Assembly (NCBI GenBank): GCA_023953695.1
Contig: JAMLJG010000001.1
Span: 1 to 64,000, forward strand
Reading direction: 5' to 3'
DNA: 64,000 nt
Source: Kiritimatiellia bacterium
Lineage (GTDB): Bacteria; Verrucomicrobiota; Kiritimatiellia; CAIVKH01
Shown: in pieces, positions 62,439 through 64,000 of the stretch
Numbering within the stretch: position 1 is the first letter of the stretch
How the letters are laid out: every line of letters begins with the position of its first letter
Notes under the pieces: model-generated
Told to the model about the DNA's origin: nothing
The model's input: the letters and a program-made list of their open reading frames with translations, nothing else
Databases searched by the model: none
Program-made: the position numbers and the translations under genes

Positions 62439-62969
62439 TCAGCCGAACTTCACTCGTTCACTCAAATCGGGCAGTCGCCCCTCCAGCAGCTCGCTGACGA
62501 CAAAGAAGATGGCGTCGGCCGAGGGCGGGCAACCCGGCACAAACACATCCACCTTCACCACTTCGTTGATGGGGCGCACGCGCTTGAGCAGCGGCGGAAT
62601 GACATCGGTTGGAACGTGTTGATTTTCTTGTGCATTTTCGAGATAGGCGCGCGCCAAGACGGCCTGTGTGTCGAATGGATTTCGCATGCCCGGCACATTG
62701 CTGGTGACCGCGCAATCGCCCAGGGCGACGAGTATTTTGGTGCGCGCGCGAATCTTCTGAATCTTGTGCAGGTCCTCCTCGCTGCTGACCGCGCCTTCGA
62801 CGATGGTGACATCCACATCTTCGGGGAACTCTTTGTTGTCCACGAGGGGGCTATAGACGAGCTCGATTTTGGGCGCGATTTCGAGAATGCGTTCATCCAT
62901 GTCGAGAAAGGACATGTGGCAGCCGGAGCAGCCGTCCAGCCAAACGGTCGCGACGCGCGTTTTTTTCAC
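62439..62969 (-). CDS. hoxY: bidirectional NiFe hydrogenase small subunit
   Basis: A 176-aa small subunit with the proximal Fe-S cluster ligands: [35 protein letters not shown] and [16 protein letters not shown]. The short form, without extra C-terminal clusters, is typical of HoxY. The start is a GTG at 62969 with AAGGAGG upstream, and it overlaps the hoxU stop by 4 bases. Confidence 0.95.
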   Translation of the reverse strand: MKKTRVATVWLDGCSGCHMSFLDMDERILEIAPKIELVYSPLVDNKEFPEDVDVTIVEGAVSSEEDLHKIQKIRARTKILVALGDCAVTSNVPGMRNPFDTQAVLARAYLENAQENQHVPTDVIPPLLKRVRPINEVVKVDVFVPGCPPSADAIFFVVSELLEGRLPDLSERVKFG

Positions 62970-63685
62970 GATTCTTCCTCCTTCAGCGTCCAATATTGAG
63001 CCAGGAAATGCTTCCTTTTCTTCATTTCCGCCGCCGCCATTCCCTTGATGGAGAGCGCGCCAGTGGGGCAGACCTGAACGCATTTGCTGCAGCTTGTGCA
63101 GGTGTCGGATTCGCCCCATGGTTGATTGAGATCCGTGATCACGCGTGCCTCGATGCCGCGGCCCATCACATCCCACGTGTGGGCGCCCTCGATTTCGGCG
63201 CAGACACGGACGCAGCGCTGGCAGAGAATGCAGCGGTTGTCGTCCTGCACAAAACGCTCGTGGGACGCATCCACGCGGAGTTTGGGGTAGCGGTAGGGTT
63301 CGGTGAGGTGCGACATGCCGGTATAGACCGCCATGTCCTGCAGTTCGCAGTGGTGGTTCGATACGCAGACCGCGCAGATGTGATTGCCGGAGGCGAAGAG
63401 GAACTCGACGACTCGGCGGCGATAGCGGGTGAGGCGCTCGGATTGCGTGATCACGCGCATGCCATCGGTCACCTTGGTTGCGCAGGCGGGCAGGAGTTTG
63501 TTGGAACCGACGACTTCGACGAGACATATCCGACACGCGCCGATGGGGAGCAGACCTTCGAGGTGACAGAGCGTGGGAATGACGATTCCGTTTTCGCGCG
63601 CGACTTCCAGAATGGTTTGATCGGTGTGGGCGCCGACTTCGCGATCGTCCAGGGTTAGCGTGATGACGCGTGAGGGAGTGCTCAT
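62966..63685 (-). CDS. hoxU: hydrogenase diaphorase subunit HoxU
   Basis: A 239-aa Fe-S protein homologous to the N terminus of NuoG. It has an N-terminal [2Fe-2S] ferredoxin domain ([20 protein letters not shown]...LPACAT), a His/Cys cluster site ([17 protein letters not shown]), and two [4Fe-4S] motifs ([14 protein letters not shown] and [16 protein letters not shown]). It carries electrons between HoxY and HoxF. The ATG at 63685 overlaps the hoxF stop. Confidence 0.95.
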   Translation of the reverse strand: MSTPSRVITLTLDDREVGAHTDQTILEVARENGIVIPTLCHLEGLLPIGACRICLVEVVGSNKLLPACATKVTDGMRVITQSERLTRYRRRVVEFLFASGNHICAVCVSNHHCELQDMAVYTGMSHLTEPYRYPKLRVDASHERFVQDDNRCILCQRCVRVCAEIEGAHTWDVMGRGIEARVITDLNQPWGESDTCTSCSKCVQVCPTGALSIKGMAAAEMKKRKHFLAQYWTLKEEES

Positions 63686-64000
63686 CGGTGGATCTCCTGG
63701 GGGATGCACATTTTGCAGACGCCGGCTGGGCAGCGTTGCTCTTCGATGTGGGCTAGATATTCGTGGCGGAAGAAGCGGAGGGTGCTGAGGACGGGATTGG
63801 GGGCTGTCTGGCCGAGCCCGCAGAGGCTCGTATGCTTGACCGTGTCGCACAAGTCTTCGAGCAGCGCCAAATCGTCGAGCGTGGCGCGGCCTTCGCTGAT
63901 CTTGCAGAGCAGATCATACATCTGCGCGGTGCCCACGCGGCAGGGCACGCACTTCCCGCAGGATTCGGATTTGCAGAACTCCATGAAGAACTTTGCGACA
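63682..64000 (-). CDS. hoxF: hydrogenase diaphorase subunit HoxF, C-terminal part
   Basis: The last 105 or so residues of the flavoprotein subunit, running off the right edge. The open frame before [20 protein letters not shown] shows the gene continues upstream. That motif binds a [4Fe-4S] cluster, and [20 protein letters not shown] is the NuoF/HoxF signature. The extra C-terminal [12 protein letters not shown] provides more Cys residues. The NADH/FMN-binding part lies outside the window. Confidence 0.93.
   Translation of the reverse strand, partial: VAKFFMEFCKSESCGKCVPCRVGTAQMYDLLCKISEGRATLDDLALLEDLCDTVKHTSLCGLGQTAPNPVLSTLRFFRHEYLAHIEEQRCPAGVCKMCIPQEIHR

Overview
The window is about 64 kb of GC-rich bacterial chromosome interrupted by a roughly 12.7 kb accessory island of lower GC and heavy gene decay (about 41.3-54.0 kb). 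No rRNA or tRNA gene was seen. A PVC-superphylum bacterium, probably Kiritimatiellota/Verrucomicrobiota-like, fits best. The hints are a very large secreted RHS protein, a thrombospondin-3-repeat protein, C-terminal domains of the kind common in those phyla, short TTCCAA/TTGGAA palindromes between genes, and zinc-ribbon plus coiled-coil giants. This is inference from style, not from a marker-gene tree.

Layout. 1-5.4 kb (minus): an RHS-repeat protein running off the left edge, and a secreted Ca-binding-repeat protein upstream of it in the same operon. 5.4-6.7 kb: no convincing gene. 6.8-17 kb: a 1251-aa zinc-ribbon/coiled-coil protein, an outer-membrane-like protein, a lipoprotein-DUF2851-exonuclease III operon, a type II NADH dehydrogenase, and a GH5-like lipoprotein that seems to have lost both catalytic glutamates. 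17-22.4 kb (minus): a mevalonate operon (HMG-CoA reductase, type 2 IPP isomerase, HMG-CoA synthase, mevalonate kinase, second GHMP kinase) with no decarboxylase in the window. 22.5-25.1 kb (plus): a sigma-54 activator with a CARF-like sensor domain, then paired dyads, a consensus sigma-54 promoter, a KTSC-domain gene and an SSB gene. 25-41 kb: antiporter, metG, polysaccharide deacetylase, panC, a small secreted jelly-roll-like protein, YhcH family, HD hydrolase, Nfu-type Fe-S carrier, an orphan adenine methylase, a Ca/Na exchanger, a Pat-like acyltransferase/acyl-CoA synthetase, and nrfHA (nitrite to ammonium).

Accessory island. An integron integrase (intI, 53998-55002) sits at its right edge. 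To its left, every intact gene lies on the minus strand: a large CARDB/choice-of-anchor secreted protein, a zinc-ribbon protein, a small membrane protein, a BglII/BstYI-type restriction-modification pair, and a ParE/Phd toxin-antitoxin pair. Between them are attC-like palindromes and a dispersed repeat. Also embedded are a decayed IS256 transposase, the 3' end of a group II intron maturase, and RAYT-type (Y1) transposase remnants. This looks like a sedentary chromosomal integron that has accumulated insertions.

Right part. 55.8-59 kb (plus): rpsB, tsf, queF and a methyltransferase. 59-64 kb (minus): a group 3d bidirectional NiFe hydrogenase (hoxF partial, hoxU, hoxY, hoxH) with maturation genes (protease, hypA, hypB) and queD. 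With nrfHA and NDH-2 this suggests an organism that balances reductant through H2 and nitrite in low-oxygen conditions.
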